Below are positions 1-13,525 of a DNA stretch of 64,000 bases, piece after piece. The translations under genes and the position numbers were made by a program. This DNA comes from Epiperipatus broadwayi. Taxonomy: Eukaryota > Onychophora > Udeonychophora > Euonychophora > Peripatidae. The notes beneath the pieces were generated by a model that worked only from the letters and a program-made list of their open reading frames with translations, was not told where the DNA came from and ran no database searches. Positions within the stretch are counted from its first letter, which is position 1, and each line of letters begins with the position of its first letter. Location: assembly GCA_028023455.1 (NCBI GenBank), contig JAQFVV010006548.1, positions 250,001 to 314,000 on the forward strand, in the 5' to 3' direction.

Positions 1-948
1 TTTCTTGTTTACACAAAATTCTCATTTTTAATTACAAATGGATGATTTTTATTTTACTGAAATAAATAACTTTTAACATGTTTGTTTTTACAATATTATT
101 TGTTTATTAAAAAGAAAACAAATTTAAAGAAAATACTTTAGTTTCAATTATATATGTAAAACATTAAATCAGAAAACCGTTAAATATATTTTAAAGAAAA
201 ATGTTTCACATTATATTTATTTAAACTTAAATATATATATCATTCCAATGTTTAACTTATCCATCCACATACGAAATATAATAGCGAATATAATTAAGAA
301 TTGACTGAAAATTAATAAAACATTTTATAAGTTATGAGCATTTCTCCGCTATAATTTTATCAAACCTGTCTAATTATAGCATATTTTCGTATGTAAATGG
401 ATGATGCCATTTAAGCGGCCATTATAGCAAAGTTTTCCCGCTCGACTTATATATAACATTTTTACATTTAACATAGGTTCGAAACTAGTTCAGATGAGTA
501 GGTCATTAGGTTGATGGTAAAACAGAAAGAGATTGGAAGGTTTGCGTTTCAATATATATATATTACAACTAACAAAATAAAAAAACGTTATGAATTAAAG
601 TAATGAATGTATAAATAAATATAAATGTAGATTTTTGTACTTGAATAAATGTTATTCAAAATTATTTTGGAGGCAGAAACTATTTATTTTAATAAACTTG
701 CAAACACAATTTTTCTTTTCATTTATTAGTGCATCTTCGTTCAGTTTGATATGAGAATTCCTCTTTCATCTGACATCCAATCCCAATATATTGTAGATAA
801 ATCAACATTTATATCTAAAAAGTCTAAAACTTATCACTAGTAGGAATCTCATTTCACAATTTAATCAAGTCAGCTTAACATTTCATATATTCCAAATTTA
901 ATATTACTAACTTCAACATCATGTAAATAACTTTTAATATTCTCATAT
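1..948. other. AT-rich non-coding stretch
   Basis: No open frame of believable length or composition. The only structure seen is an imperfect inverted repeat of about 30 bases around the word catacgaa (near 258-290, with its complement near 372-404) that could fold into a hairpin. A slightly GC-richer patch at about 410-450 looks like a piece of a dispersed repeat. Confidence 0.5.
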
Positions 949-2063
949 AAACATCACATGATCACCATTTCTTATGCTTGCTTATAACTGTTATTACAAG
1001 AGGCAAAACTCTCCATACAATATTGCCACTCAGTGTAACAGAGAGTAATCAATGGATGTCAGAAGGCTTGTGCATAAAATCCCCATCTAGTGCCTACTCA
1101 TCCAATATCTCCGACTAGTTTCTGGCTTGTGGCCTTCATCATTGGGGAGCCTTTGATCTAAGAGCACTGCATCTAGATCTTAGGATTTAATGCAACCCTC
1201 CAGCAGCCACTTTTTATTTCTACTTAACTACAAAACTATGAGTCTTAAACTGGAAACACAATAATGTCAATCCAAGCTCATTAGCTTATATAGTCTTATA
1301 GGTCTAAACTCAGTTCAATACCTATACATTTTGGTGTCTTTGGTTTTTTAATAACCATAGCCACCACTATCCTATTAGGCAGGATTGGTTTTAAGCCAAT
1401 AAACATCACATGATCACCATTTCTTATGCTTGCTTATAAATTATTAAATCAGGCAAAACTCTCCATACAGAATTGCCACGGCCAGAAACTAATCTGGGGA
1501 TATTAAATGAGAAGGCACTAGATGGGAATTTTATGCACAAGCCTTCTGGCATTCATTGATTACTCTGACTTGCACTGAGTGATGATACTGTATGGAGTTT
1601 TACCTGTTTTAAAAAGTTATAAGCAAGCATAAAAAATGGTGATCATGTGATGTTTATTTGCTTAAAACTAATCCTGCCTAATAGGATAGTGGTGGCTATG
1701 GTTATTAAAAAACCAAAGACATCAAAATGTATAAGTACTAAACTAAGTTTAGACCTATATGACTATATAAGCTAATGAGCTTGGATTGAAAATATGGTGT
1801 TTTCCGTTTAAGACTCATAGTTTTATAGTTAAGTGGAGATAAAAGGTGACTTTTGGAGGATTGCATTAGATCCCAAGATCTAGGTACAGTGCTCTCAGAT
1901 CCAATTCTCCTCACTGACAAAGGTTACAAGCCAGAAACTAGTCTGAGGATATTGGATGAGTAGGCACTAGATGGGGATTTTATGCACAAGCCTTCTGGCA
2001 TCCATTGATTACCCTGGCTTGCACTTAGTGGCACTACTGTATGGAGAGTTTTGCCTGTTTTAA
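949..2063. repeat. Compound inverted/direct repeat cluster
   Basis: Two arms of about 295 bases (1146-1440 and 1617-1910) are reverse complements with scattered mismatches. A second unit of about 115-130 bases occurs three times: inverted at 1001-1128, forward at 1481-1606 and forward at 1929-2063. A 35-base piece of the long arm also recurs at 949-987. The words gcactagatgggg and cacaagccttctgg mark the short unit. The end of the short unit (tatggagagttttg) recurs near 38900, so it belongs to a dispersed family. Short frames across this interval are by-products of the repeat, not genes. Confidence 0.8.
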
Positions 2064-2321
2064 TATCCTCATATATAATGAAGCTGGAAATCTGTTCTGC
2101 AGATTTGCGCTTCACTTAGTGCCGATTATATCAGCATTAGAACCAGTTTGAACCCAGATTATATATAATTTTAATGGGCAATAGTATATATAGAGATGTA
2201 TGGATACATGAACATTTAGTTTGTCTAATTAACATTTGAAAGTCATAAAATTTTATAATTTTATTTCAATAATTTTCTAACCAATGTACAATATATATAT
2301 TTTGTAATTTTTACATTTTGC

Positions 2322-2520
2322 AAGTAATAATTTGTATAAAAGTAAAATTGTCATTTAAAAGACAAACAATAGTATTTTGGAAATTTATTGCTAGTAATTT
2401 GTGTAAAAGTAAAATTGTCATTTAAGAGACAAACAATAGTACCTTGGAAAATTTTTACGAATGGTTTGTCTAAAAGTAACCTGATATTTAAGAGTGAAAC
2501 AATGCAAATGGTCGGTCTTA
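2322..2520. repeat. Tandem repeat, 3 x 67 bp
   Basis: The word gtaaaattgtcattta begins at 2342 and 2409, and a degenerate third copy begins at 2476, giving a constant 67-base period. The first two copies are close to identical; the third has diverged. Confidence 0.75.
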
Positions 2521-2739
2521 AAATTTTGTGAGCCATTGTGTCATTCCAAAAGATGCACAGAAGATTATAGGTGCCAAAGATTCTTTAATTATTTTGTCTA
2601 ACCATTGTTCTGGTCTTTTTCGTTACCATATATGGAAATGGAGATCAACTTTGAATCTCAGCCAATTGTCTGAGTTTGAGGCAATAGCTAGCATTCTTTA
2701 AATATTTGCTTGGTTATAAATCACTAAATTTTATTTATT

Positions 2740-3045
2740 TATTTTTTTTGGCTTTTTTTTGCACTGTTTTCATATCATATCCTTCATGCAAGTTTGCGTT
2801 GTGCAGCAAATCATGATGGAGTAAAGGAGATCATCCGATTCCCCATACCTCTGGGAAACTTATCTAGCTCACTATGCTGTGGTCTGGAATACCTAGATCA
2901 AATATATTTGGAATGTTCAGTTACATGTGTGCCTGAAAGTGACTTGAATTTCTTCCAATGCCCATTTCGAACCCAAGCCCACCTATGATCATGATTCATC
3001 AATCACCTATGTCGTCGTGTCCTCTAGCCCAAAGTAACTTCTACA
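2740..3045 (-). mobile_element. tRNA-derived SINE, decayed
   Basis: On the minus strand an A-box-like word (gggctagaggac, near 3030) is followed about 45 bases later by a B-box-like word (gggttcgaaatg, near 2970). This is the spacing of an internal RNA polymerase III promoter in a tRNA-derived SINE. The unit then runs through a GC-richer body and ends at 2740-2762 in T-runs on the plus strand, which are the A-rich tail on the minus strand. An open frame at 2794-2988 lies inside the body and is not a gene. Confidence 0.55.
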
Positions 3046-5529
3046 TTGCCATAGCTAATGAAGTCTTAATTTATAAATTATTTTGATTCTAAACTATATT
3101 GTGCACCTTTCTTTTTTTTCCCTTAATTTTTAAAGCTGTTATACAAATGTTAATAATGTCTGTGAAACTATTTCTAATGCTATATAAATTGTTTGGTGCA
3201 GCAATTTAGAATTAACTTCATTTTCTATTTTATTATTCTAATTCATTTTGATATGCCAAGAACGAATACCATCTAGTGAATGAATTTAAATCCACCACCT
3301 ATAGTTTTCTCCTATTAAATTATGGAGATGTAAATTCCCTTTAAAGTTTGTGTTTGTTGTTATAAACTCACTCGGTTTTATACCAATTAATTTATAATTT
3401 ATTCTTTAAATGATTGGGAGGTCTTAATATTTATGTTCAATCATTATTTCTAACTGAAAATTAACTCATCTAATCATGAAAGTTGTTTTATCATTTTATC
3501 TAATTAAATCTCACCAGAAGTGAATTTAATGATTTTATTTTTTAAGTAATATGAGTCTCTGTGCAATGATCGCTTGTAAAAATGTAAGGAGATATTTCGG
3601 AAGTATGGGAGAGAGCAATTTATTCCCTTTTAGTTTTAAACCCTGACTCCTTATGTACCTTGTATTAATCCTTAGTTAAGTGCCTGGGATGGTTTGTGTT
3701 TAAGCATTCCATTATGCAGGATAACATCGTATAATAATCAGGTGTTTATTAATTTACCGTGGTCAATATTGTCTCAAACTATGTATATGTTTTAGGCATT
3801 ATAGGGTATCGTTATTTATTGCTTTGTCATGTATTTTGGGATCTTCGGAATGACCAATCCCATTATTCATTATCCCTCTCAAAGTAGATGCATTTCCTTC
3901 TCAGAATCTTTTCCAGGCATCTCCAATGACTAACTGTACAGGAAACATATGGATGAACCATCCCAACACGCAACGTGTGCACTGTTCTTCAGAGATATGA
4001 CCTTGGCCATTGTGCAGGCATACTCTGATATGACAAAACCACTCAAGAGTGTCTTAAGTGACTGCCTCTCTATATGTAATTGTGAGCGATAATGTGATAC
4101 TGCCTTCATTATTATTATTGAGTTGTCTATCCACCTGCAATGCTCTTTTAGTTGTAATTGCATGTTATTCACTATCCATTCGATTTAATTTTCTAAGTCA
4201 GGTTTTGAATTACCGCTTTTTTAAGCTGAGTTATTTTACTCCCACACATTCGAATGGTCTCCCAAATATTGCATATTTTTCAAATCACACATCCTAAACT
4301 CTTATTCATATATATGTAATGATTAATAAAACACGTTAGTGTGAATTTATAATATATTAAATGGGGGTTAATCTATGAGATATTATTGATTACTTAATTG
4401 ATTTGGTACTTGGCATATTAAATGCACCACCATATCCGAGCAACTGCACAAACTACTCGTTTTATATATGTAGTAATTGCACTAACTAACTTTATGTAAT
4501 AACACAAAGATTTTATGGATTTATGTAAACTCAATGATTTATTGACTTCACCCATAAGTGCGTGATTGCAAATTAAACCATAATCAAATTTGTAACTACC
4601 ATTGTAAAGATATTCTACACTCCTATTTTGTTTTATATCATATTTAATTATTTAATAAAATTTATATTATATCATTTCTCTGCATTCTCGCATTTGCCAC
4701 TCATTGCCTGAATCTCTAGTATGACTGTTTGATTAAATTATTTCAAAATGAATGAACAATTTTATTAGCATTATTAATTAACTCCCTTTGTTTAACATTG
4801 CCTTGAACAACATTATGTATCTGATTATTAATATATTAAACAATAGTCTGCACCACTCTTTAAGTATTATATTTTGTAATAATCATTAACTAATTATTTG
4901 AATATTATTGATTCCCCAAGTCTCTTTCCTCACCCTGTTCTCATTGCCGGATCTGGAGTAAATGAAAGCTTGCTAGTATACTCAAAAGTATTGGCTATGT
5001 AGTCAGAAACCCTGGAGCATGGGCAAATAGGTTAGCGTTTAGTATTGTTCCAGACCTGTGTATCTCACACATGCTAGATTGCTATAGTTTGCTTGGATTC
5101 TAGGTCTTGTTCAATGAACACACGGTTTTGACTGGTACAATAAGAATGTTCTGTGATATGATTAGAATCCTAAATGTGATATATTCAAGCATTAGTAAAA
5201 GTTATTTACATGCTGTTGAAATTGATAATATTGAATAAATGTAAATTTTTGTACTTAAATAAATGTAATTTTTGTATTTGAATATATATTTTTGTACATA
5301 AAAAAATTAGACACCCCTGAAAATAAGCCATCTTTTGGAGCAAAAATTAATATAAGACCAGATCTTATTTTTAGGAAATCACAGTATTAACAATTTAATA
5401 GAATTGTGATTCTTATGAATATATTAGTAAAGGAAATTACCTTTTTGCAGTTTTAAGTGTTTATCTCTATCACTAGATAATATTGGTCTCCATTACAAAT
5501 ACACATTGTATAGAACATTTAAATTCATT
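3046..5529. other. AT-rich stretch without recognisable gene
   Basis: Two overlapping open frames on opposite strands (3930-4172 minus, 4058-4297 plus) show no protein-like composition and no recognised motif. I see no tRNA, no long repeat and no promoter that could be assigned. Confidence 0.5.
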
Positions 5530-6020
5530 ATATATATATAGGTTAATGAGAACACTGGTTTAACCTTTGGGATTGTCAATTAGTAATAATTGGTAGTTTG
5601 TTGGTAACATTAAAGATCATCTCTACATGAATATTATCTCATTTCTATTCTTTATTATAATAACAATCTATGGAAATATTTAATTCAACATATACAACTC
5701 TGGAGAAGTTTAAAATATTATTTGAAGAATGTTAAGAAAGAAGTCATTCTTTCGCATTCTCACAATTATAAAAATTGCTTTCTGGGTTTAAATCCATATA
5801 AGAACTTGGATGTGAAGTAAAAGAGGACTCCTTTTACTTCAACAAAAAACAAACAAAAGAGCTATTACAGGTTAATGAGAAAATTGATTCAGCCTCAGGA
5901 ATTGCCAATTAGTAGTAATTGATAATTTCTTGATAACATCAAAGGTTATTCTACAAGGCTATTATCTCATTTCTATTCTTTATTATAACAATTCATTGAA
6001 ATATTTAATTCAATATATAT
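5530..6020 (+). repeat. Direct repeat pair, ~150 bp
   Basis: A ~150-base segment at about 5540-5690 recurs at about 5869-6020 in the same orientation with moderate divergence. Shared words include ggttaatgaga, tattatctcatttctattc and atttaattcaa. About 180 unrelated bases separate the two copies. Confidence 0.7.
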
Positions 6021-6449
6021 ATACATAATGTAAATTAAATAAATTATATGTAAACTTTCAAAAAAAAATCAACTTATTCAGTTTTCTAAATATATGTACT
6101 AATTTTTTAAATGCTAACAATTTATTTGCTGTTTTGATGTGGGGAAAAAAGAGAGAAAAAAAGAGGAATATTAGAAGATGCAGTGGACAAGATTTTTTAA
6201 GAGATCTGAATAGGAAATTCCAAAATGCAATCAAGAAACTTAACGAGAACCATTTGTGAAGACATTGCAAATAAATTTGAAAAATAAACTTATTCAGGAA
6301 ATTCATGGGATCAATGGGCAGATTATAACTAATGTAATAAAGATATCAACAAAAACATTTTTGATGAGGCCAGCTTGATCTGTCAATACTGACAGATGAC
6401 ATTAGTTTAACCTTGAAATTACTACTGAATGGTAAAGTCATTAAGTATT

Positions 6450-7480
6450 GTAAAATAAATTTTACAGAAAACTGAAGAATCAGTAAAAAAATATCATTAA
6501 TCTACGATTGAAAATCAATTTGTATGCCTTTACTAAAAAAAAGTTGTTCTGACAGTGTAATATCTCTTATAACAGAAAATATGCTGAAATGATCCATCAT
6601 TTATCAAAGAACTTTCAGATTTGCAAGTTGGTTTCAGGAAAATCCAAATAAGCCATTACTGATGGATATGTGAAAAGGCTAATGAATATCAGAAAAAAAT
6701 CACCGCCTTCTTTATTGAGACAAATCCTCTAAATCAGTTAACTAGGCTCTTAGAATATAACCTTATCAGAGTATATATACATTACTTTTGAAAAATCTGA
6801 CTAAAAATTGATTTTATAATAGCTAAGGAATTTGGGTGCACGTTGCCATTCTTCTATTCAACTTGTACAACAATATATAATGAGGGAAGCATAGATGGCA
6901 AATATGGATTCAGGAGTGATAGAAAAAATGACCTGAGGATATTACAAAAATTAAAGAAACAAAATTAAAATATAATAAATGTGAAAATGACAAATATAGA
7001 AGCCGACTTTAAAATTAGTAGCAAAAAGAAAAAAGTTTGTGCTTCTTTGGATTATTAAACAACAATGACACCAGTAATTAAAGAGATTCATTATAGACTA
7101 GACAAAGTTGCAATGAAACTTCTGAAAGACGTTTAGACATATCTTTCAAAATTGAAATCATAATTATTCAAACCATAGTAATTCCTATGACTTCTTTTAA
7201 AGATGTGAAAATTGGAAGCAATGAGAATAAATAGATAAGTATTTATGAAATTGTGGTATTGACAAATATTTTTGAGCAGGAAAAAATGAACAAGGAAAAA
7301 ATGAACAGAGTAGACTTGAATTTTGACTTAAAAGTCTTATCTTGATCAAATTATGAGAGCATGGCTAGAAAAGTAAACTGAAAAAAACAACAACTTGCAG
7401 TCAGATGATTTTGGCTCCTTTGACAAACTAATGAATGTGTTATTGAATAATCTTGAAAAAAAAAACAAACAAACAAAGAT
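6450..7480 (+). mobile_element. Heavily decayed LINE reverse transcriptase relic
   Basis: No frame stays open, but fragments in changing plus-strand frames follow the order of a LINE reverse transcriptase. Near 6600 there is LSDLQVGFRK, like the QAGFRKG segment. Near 6670 there is CEKANEYQKK. Near 6890 there is a piece resembling the region just before the catalytic YADD box. Near 7150-7200 FKIEIIIIQT precedes a conserved late RT block. Stops and indels occur every few dozen bases, so this is an old dead copy. It differs in sequence from the younger LINE at 53.9-56.3 kb. The assignment rests on short motifs, so the family stays open. Confidence 0.5.
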
Positions 7481-10400
7481 AGGTCTGCCAAAACTTCCAT
7501 TCATGATTGCCTGGAATTCACAATGATTTTATGACAGTAATGCTATATTATCTTGTGAATATGTATATTTTATGTTTGTGTATTAATCACATTTAACATG
7601 GAAAACAAAGTTTGTATAATTTAAAAGTATTATATTTTGATTTCTTGAAAGACTAAATTTAATAACAGTATCTCAATTTCTTAAAAACTTATTGCTAAAA
7701 ATTTTATCATTTATATATCACTGTGTAATATGTATGTGTATGCAATATTTATTTACATATTTTAACATATGCAAATGCTTATGTATTCTCATCTATATAT
7801 CTATTAAGTTGGCTGTATTGATGGCACAATATGTGTTTGCTCAGGATGTTAAAAATGGAAAAAAGTCAAATAGAAAAATAATATAGAAATTATTTTAAAA
7901 GCACACTTTCATTTATTTCTTTTCCTGTTAGTATTAATTTAGGATATTTTTATTTTCACAACAAATACTTCGTATAAAATATTCATAAATCATAATTAAA
8001 CACTTAAAATAATGTAATTCTGTTATATTGAAAATTATGCCTAAAACATTCGTATTACATGTGACCATAATTCCTAGCTTGGCATCAGGTATCCATTATT
8101 GCCTGACAATCATTATCATAAATCCATTGTAGGCTGCAAATTAATCTTGATTTAAAAGTAAATCCTTTTGTCACAATACAAAATTTTCAGTCATTTTTGA
8201 GTTATAGTAAATTTATGAAAGTACAGTTTTTTTTTAGAGATTATTAAGTTTAATACATTTTGTTATAATTATTAAAATTGAAAACAATTTATAATAATTA
8301 TAAAGATTTAAAACAATTTAAACATTCAAATAGACATGTCTTATAAATGAAAAAACAACTATCGTGCATTGAGTAACATGATAAAGTGAACCTTTTGAAT
8401 ATTGAGACCGATAATTCTGAGCTTATGGCAAATACTTCTGATTAGGATCTTAATAACATTTACATGGCTAACTTACTGGCTTTTAAAATGTGTAATTTGA
8501 ATATGGATGTTATTACAATAACAAAATTTCTAGGGCTGGCCCTGACTTCACTGTAAAGTATGATTTCTTTTAGAGATGTTTTTGATATCATAGCTATGAG
8601 AATATAATGTCTTTATTCACATTATAGAATAACTATTAAAGATATTCCATCCATGTTTATTGTTTTTTTTTATGTTACCTTACTATTATCCTTTTCCAAT
8701 AGCCCCATTCCATTAAACAATGCTCTCACTGCTATGGTCAATTAAGGCTAATCTTAAACAAAAAAAAAAAAAAAAATTTTTGTTCATTACCAAGCTGTTT
8801 GACAGACAACTTGCTCACTCATATATTAAATCTATTACCATAACAATTCTCTTTATGTTGAGACATTTTAAGGCCTCATGAAGTAGTTATAGCACATTTG
8901 CCTGTCAAACAAAAACTAGGTATAAATACAGACTAAGTTCCAATCATGCAAGATTTTTCTTTCCTGATAAATATTTTATTTTGAAATTATTCATCAGACT
9001 TGATGATCCCACCATGAGGATCTGTTGTTTATTTGAATAAAAGTGACAATTTGCCTATGCATCATACTGTTATTGCAATTAAAATAGATGTGTGAGAATC
9101 AATCAAAAAACATGAATTAATTCAAAATGAAGTGCACACATATTTCATTATCATTATTTTTTTTTGTACAAACATATATGAAAACAATAAGCTTGACATT
9201 TATTAACAATAAACTATTTTGAATTTTTAACAAGGTAGTTGTATATCATCCCAATTACTATAATTTTTTTTATTTATAATGGCACTATCTATTAATTGTT
9301 TTTTAATTACAATACTTCCTTACAATATTTAATAATTTGTCTCCTATCTCTAATTTCAGAGTGGTAATTAATGGGGGGGGGGGGATATGAGATCTAACTT
9401 TTAAATCAATAGAAAATCTAATTTAAAAGTAAGTAACTTTCCTGTCTTTGATTCTCTTTTAAGATAACAATGTCCAACAAAACGTATAGTTAATATTCTT
9501 TACCTATTTTGTTTAATATCTTCTAACACTTCTAGTACATATCTAGATTTTGTGTTATGCCTAGTTTGATTAAAACTTTTTCTATTATATGACCTGTAAT
9601 CTGATTACAATTCCTACTTTGATATAGCTTTTTTCTCACTCTGTGATCTATAAATATTTCCAAATGATCCTACCATAGCAATTAAGAACTGTAATCCATT
9701 CTATTCCAGCAGCACCAACAATTATAAGCTTGAGTATGGATACTAGATAGACGATGGCACTATTTCCATATTGCCAGACTAGTTATTTCCTTGTATAGTC
9801 ATAAAGATCTGTCACTGATCAGTAACTATTTTAGAGAATTGAGTTTTATTTATCTAATGTTCATTAATTACTTAAGCTTACAATAGAGGGCTCAAGAATA
9901 GAAAAAATAAATTACTATTCTTAAAAACCTATACTGAATGTAAGCAGAGAAAATCATGTTTTATTGATAAAAACAAGGGTATTACTATTGTGACCTTCTA
10001 AATGGACACAAGGAACAAATTTTAAGTAAATAACATTGTCAGTAGAAACCAATTACATTTAACTAAAAAAATGAAATAACATTAAAGTTTTAAATAAATT
10101 CATGTTAATAATCCAAAACCTTGTTTGAAGCAGCAGTTACTTGCAGATGCTGTTTAGAAGTTTTAAAAACATTTAATTTTTCTTGATGAAACTTGATGAT
10201 AGAAGAGGGTGACTTGTCCCAGGAACTGTTAGTGTGTAAGTCGAGTTACTACAGATTCATTTTATTTATCTGTGAGACAGTGTTTGATATTTGCTTAGTG
10301 ATTTGCTGGTTTATTTGTTCATTAATACTTCAATCCATAGCATGGTTAATACAGTATATTTGAATAATGGTCATATAAGCCTCTATTTGATCAAATTAGT

Positions 10401-13400
10401 TTACTGTTTATATTGGGGCATATGTATGTGCATGTATGTTTGTGCCATCCTATAGCCTCATCTTTCATTCATGTATTTAATTATGCTACCAAATACTATA
10501 TTTTACAGTGAAATACGTAAATTTATAATATATATCTCTGACAACAAATTTGAATGCATTTTAAGTGACTAATGGATTGATGGACCAGTGGATTGTTGGG
10601 CAGACCAAATACACTGTCAACTACTTTATTTGCTAATATTATTTTTTATTATTCTAGAAATGTAGAGAATATATTGTGCCATTACAATTTAATCATTAGC
10701 TAAATTTGTAGTAATGTGCAGGAAAAAAAATGTGGAACAAAAATCATCACATTTTTAGATAATAAAGGAAGCTGTAGGGCACCCAAGTTAATTTTTTTTT
10801 GTTAAAAAAAAGAAGAGATAGAGTAATAACATATAGGCAGTGTGTGTGTGAGCTATGTAATTACCATTGTATATTTCAAATATTAAACTCTTCAAAGCTA
10901 ACCTGCATTTGCTAAATTCTAATGTTTTATTCTATTTCTATTTTATAATTATCTGTTTTTATTCTGTTTATCTATGATTATAGTTTGGGGTTTGGAAGTT
11001 AAGGATTTAGTTTTAAATATTAAAATAATTTCTAGAAAGCATTTCGATTATTTTATAGGCCAGCTTTATAAACGATGTGAATGGCAGTGTGTGTGTGTGA
11101 GGGTATGGCATAAATAAATTACATTTACACATATTAAAAATGTTAAAGCAAAAGAAAAAAAATTCTGTTAGATTATTTTTTTTTACTTGCTCAAAGATTT
11201 TGCTATAAAGGTTTCTTGTTTGTATCTATATTTGTCAAGATTCAGAAATCCAGCTAGAAATCTTCAAAGAGAAGAGATTGAATATTATAGTAGTGCGAAT
11301 TTTAACAATCAAGTGAGACAAGAAACACTTGGGACAATTTTTTCTTCAAAACAAGATTAGTCTGAAAAATCAAGGGAGTGTGATTTTTAAATATGTTTCC
11401 AGAGAAAGTCACACTATCACTCTAATTGGGTGAGTTGACTCAAAAATCAAGTATAAAAAATGTCTGGGAAAAATCAGGAGAGATTTTAAAAATATTGAAA
11501 CTAAGGAAGCAAGCATTTTAATTCTGCAAATATCAATTTTAAAAATCATTTTAATATAAAGTTTTTTTTTTGTGAAGATGAAAAACAGCATGGCAGGTTA
11601 AATATATTTCGTCTGGGAAATCCTATGACCTGCCAGAGCTAGCACATCATATAGGAAAAAAAAAAATAATAAAAATGTCTTGTCTGAAATGAAATTAAGA
11701 TATTCTACAACTGATGACTGAAAGAACTGCAACATTTTCAGTAAGAGAAAAGATTCACCTGCATTTAAAAGCTGAAGGAAAATGATTAATCAATTGATAA
11801 GTATTAAATCATCTAGTACAAATTGAATCGTCTACTACAAATTGAATCCAGTGACTGAGTTTAAACCCAAGAAAAAGTAGAAACCTGAAGACAATTGATA
11901 TACTTCATCAATTAAAAGAATCATGCTTAACAGGAAGGGAAGAAAAGTTCTAGTGGCCAATACGATTCCCATTAAGGCAAATAACCTCAGTAGAATCATC
12001 ACCATCAAATAATTATACACTTAAAGAGACAGTTCCAAAGAAACATGGAAATTGTTGCTGCCAAAGTATAGACATTAAACAAGATAAATTTGGATCATTG
12101 GAAGTCGCTACCAAAGAATAGAACTGGTAATATGAATTTTTTATATATATTTTTTCTTTATATCAGAGACTTAGTAAAACTTTAGCAATAAAGTTGTATA
12201 TTTTCGTTTGTTATCTCAGAACTTTTAAAACAGCTAATATCGATTGAAACCAAGAATTTTTTAATAGTGATAACCATAAGCTTCATGAAGGATTTTATAT
12301 GTACTAAAATTATGATTGTCTATTAACCTAAAGTTATGAAATGTTATTGATATGTAAAATATTATTTTTTTTGTATTATTTTGGTTTTAAATAATCTTTT
12401 AGATTTCATGGGGATAAACACGCACATACATAATAATACTTGTTGCATATATGTAATTGTGTGTGAATGTAAAATAAGAGGCAGTATTAAAATATTTGAT
12501 TATTTGTTTTAAGTTAAAGTATAGCATTTCAGAGCTTAGAAGGGAGGGGGAGAAAAAGGTACTTTAAACTTGTTTCTAAAACTTGCTCTTTCCAATTTTA
12601 CTAACATTTATTTTTATCATTCTACTTTACATGTTAGATTTATAAAGGTATGTGTGCAAAAGAGAAAAAAAAAAGTTTATTTATTTTTTTTTAGATATTT
12701 TCTTGTGGAGTGAAAATCATGGTCAATGTGACATCCAATTTAATATACCAGTTACGGGAAAGGGGGAAGAATTTAAAATTAATGTTATGATTTTAAAACA
12801 GTCGATTATGATTATTGTTGTTATTGCTACTATCAATTTTCATGTACATATAGAAATTTTTATGTATACGTTAGAAATGCAGTAATAAACGTGAATTTGT
12901 TTTATTAAATGAGGCATATATATTTCATTAAGAGTATTTTTTTTTATTACTTGTGATCATTCATCATCAAGGTAAATATTAGCTATTTAAGTTCCAATTA
13001 GATATACTAAGATTAGCCACTAATTATTTTCTGAAACTAAATTTTATGATTAGGCTTAGTCCTAAAGCTGTGGTTGAAACCATTATTGTTATCATTATCA
13101 TCATCGTCATCATCACATTTTAATAGATAGATGTGATTTCATGGTATTTAGTTGACATTCGTGAACAAATATTATAACCACCATTCCATCATCTATATCA
13201 TGCCAGGATGAGTGAATTGCCATCCTAGGTTAATATAATCTGAGCTAGTAAAACTTTAAAAAAAATATTGAAATGCATTTATTATGTTAAGATCTAAGAA
13301 ATGATTTCTGTCTAATGAATTTTATATATATCACTTTGGTTTAAGGATGTTGTGTGTTTACTTAAATAGTAGTGCATACAGTGATATGGGTCTAAAATCA

Positions 13401-13424
13401 AAATCATACATTTTGTAATAAAGT
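7481..13424. other. AT-rich non-coding stretch
   Basis: Apart from one SINE relic (8872-8965) nothing gene-like is visible. Short frames (for example 7692-7886, 11409-11591, 11835-12020 and 12652-12885) consist of low-complexity K/I/F/Y residues. A run of 13 G at 9371-9383 stands out in otherwise AT-rich sequence. Confidence 0.5.
8872..8965 (+). mobile_element. tRNA-derived SINE relic
   Basis: The stretch contains an A-box-like piece (gtagttatagcac), then a segment that reads like an anticodon arm (tttgcctgtcaaac), and about 30 bases later a B-box-like piece (aagttccaatc). The spacing is that of a tRNA-derived SINE head. No clear tail is visible. Confidence 0.45.
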
Positions 13425-13525
13425 ACCAAAAAGGGATTCAAACTCGGTACATGTGAAAAAGTTATAAATATAACTTTGTCTAAGTCCAGCTAACCTAGTG
13501 GCACCCTGATAGACCATATTCACTT
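13425..13525 (-). mobile_element. tRNA-derived SINE relic
   Basis: On the minus strand an A-box-like word (ggttagctggactta) is followed about 45 bases later by a B-box-like word (gagtttgaatccc). The body has decayed and the limits are approximate. Confidence 0.45.

Noticed and set aside
2794-2988. 64-codon frame with cysteines (CCGLEYLDQIYLECSV)
   Set aside because: Lies inside a SINE body; no upstream exon or homologous family recognised.
3930-4297. Two opposite overlapping frames of about 80 codons
   Set aside because: No motif, no codon pattern, mutual overlap; chance frames.
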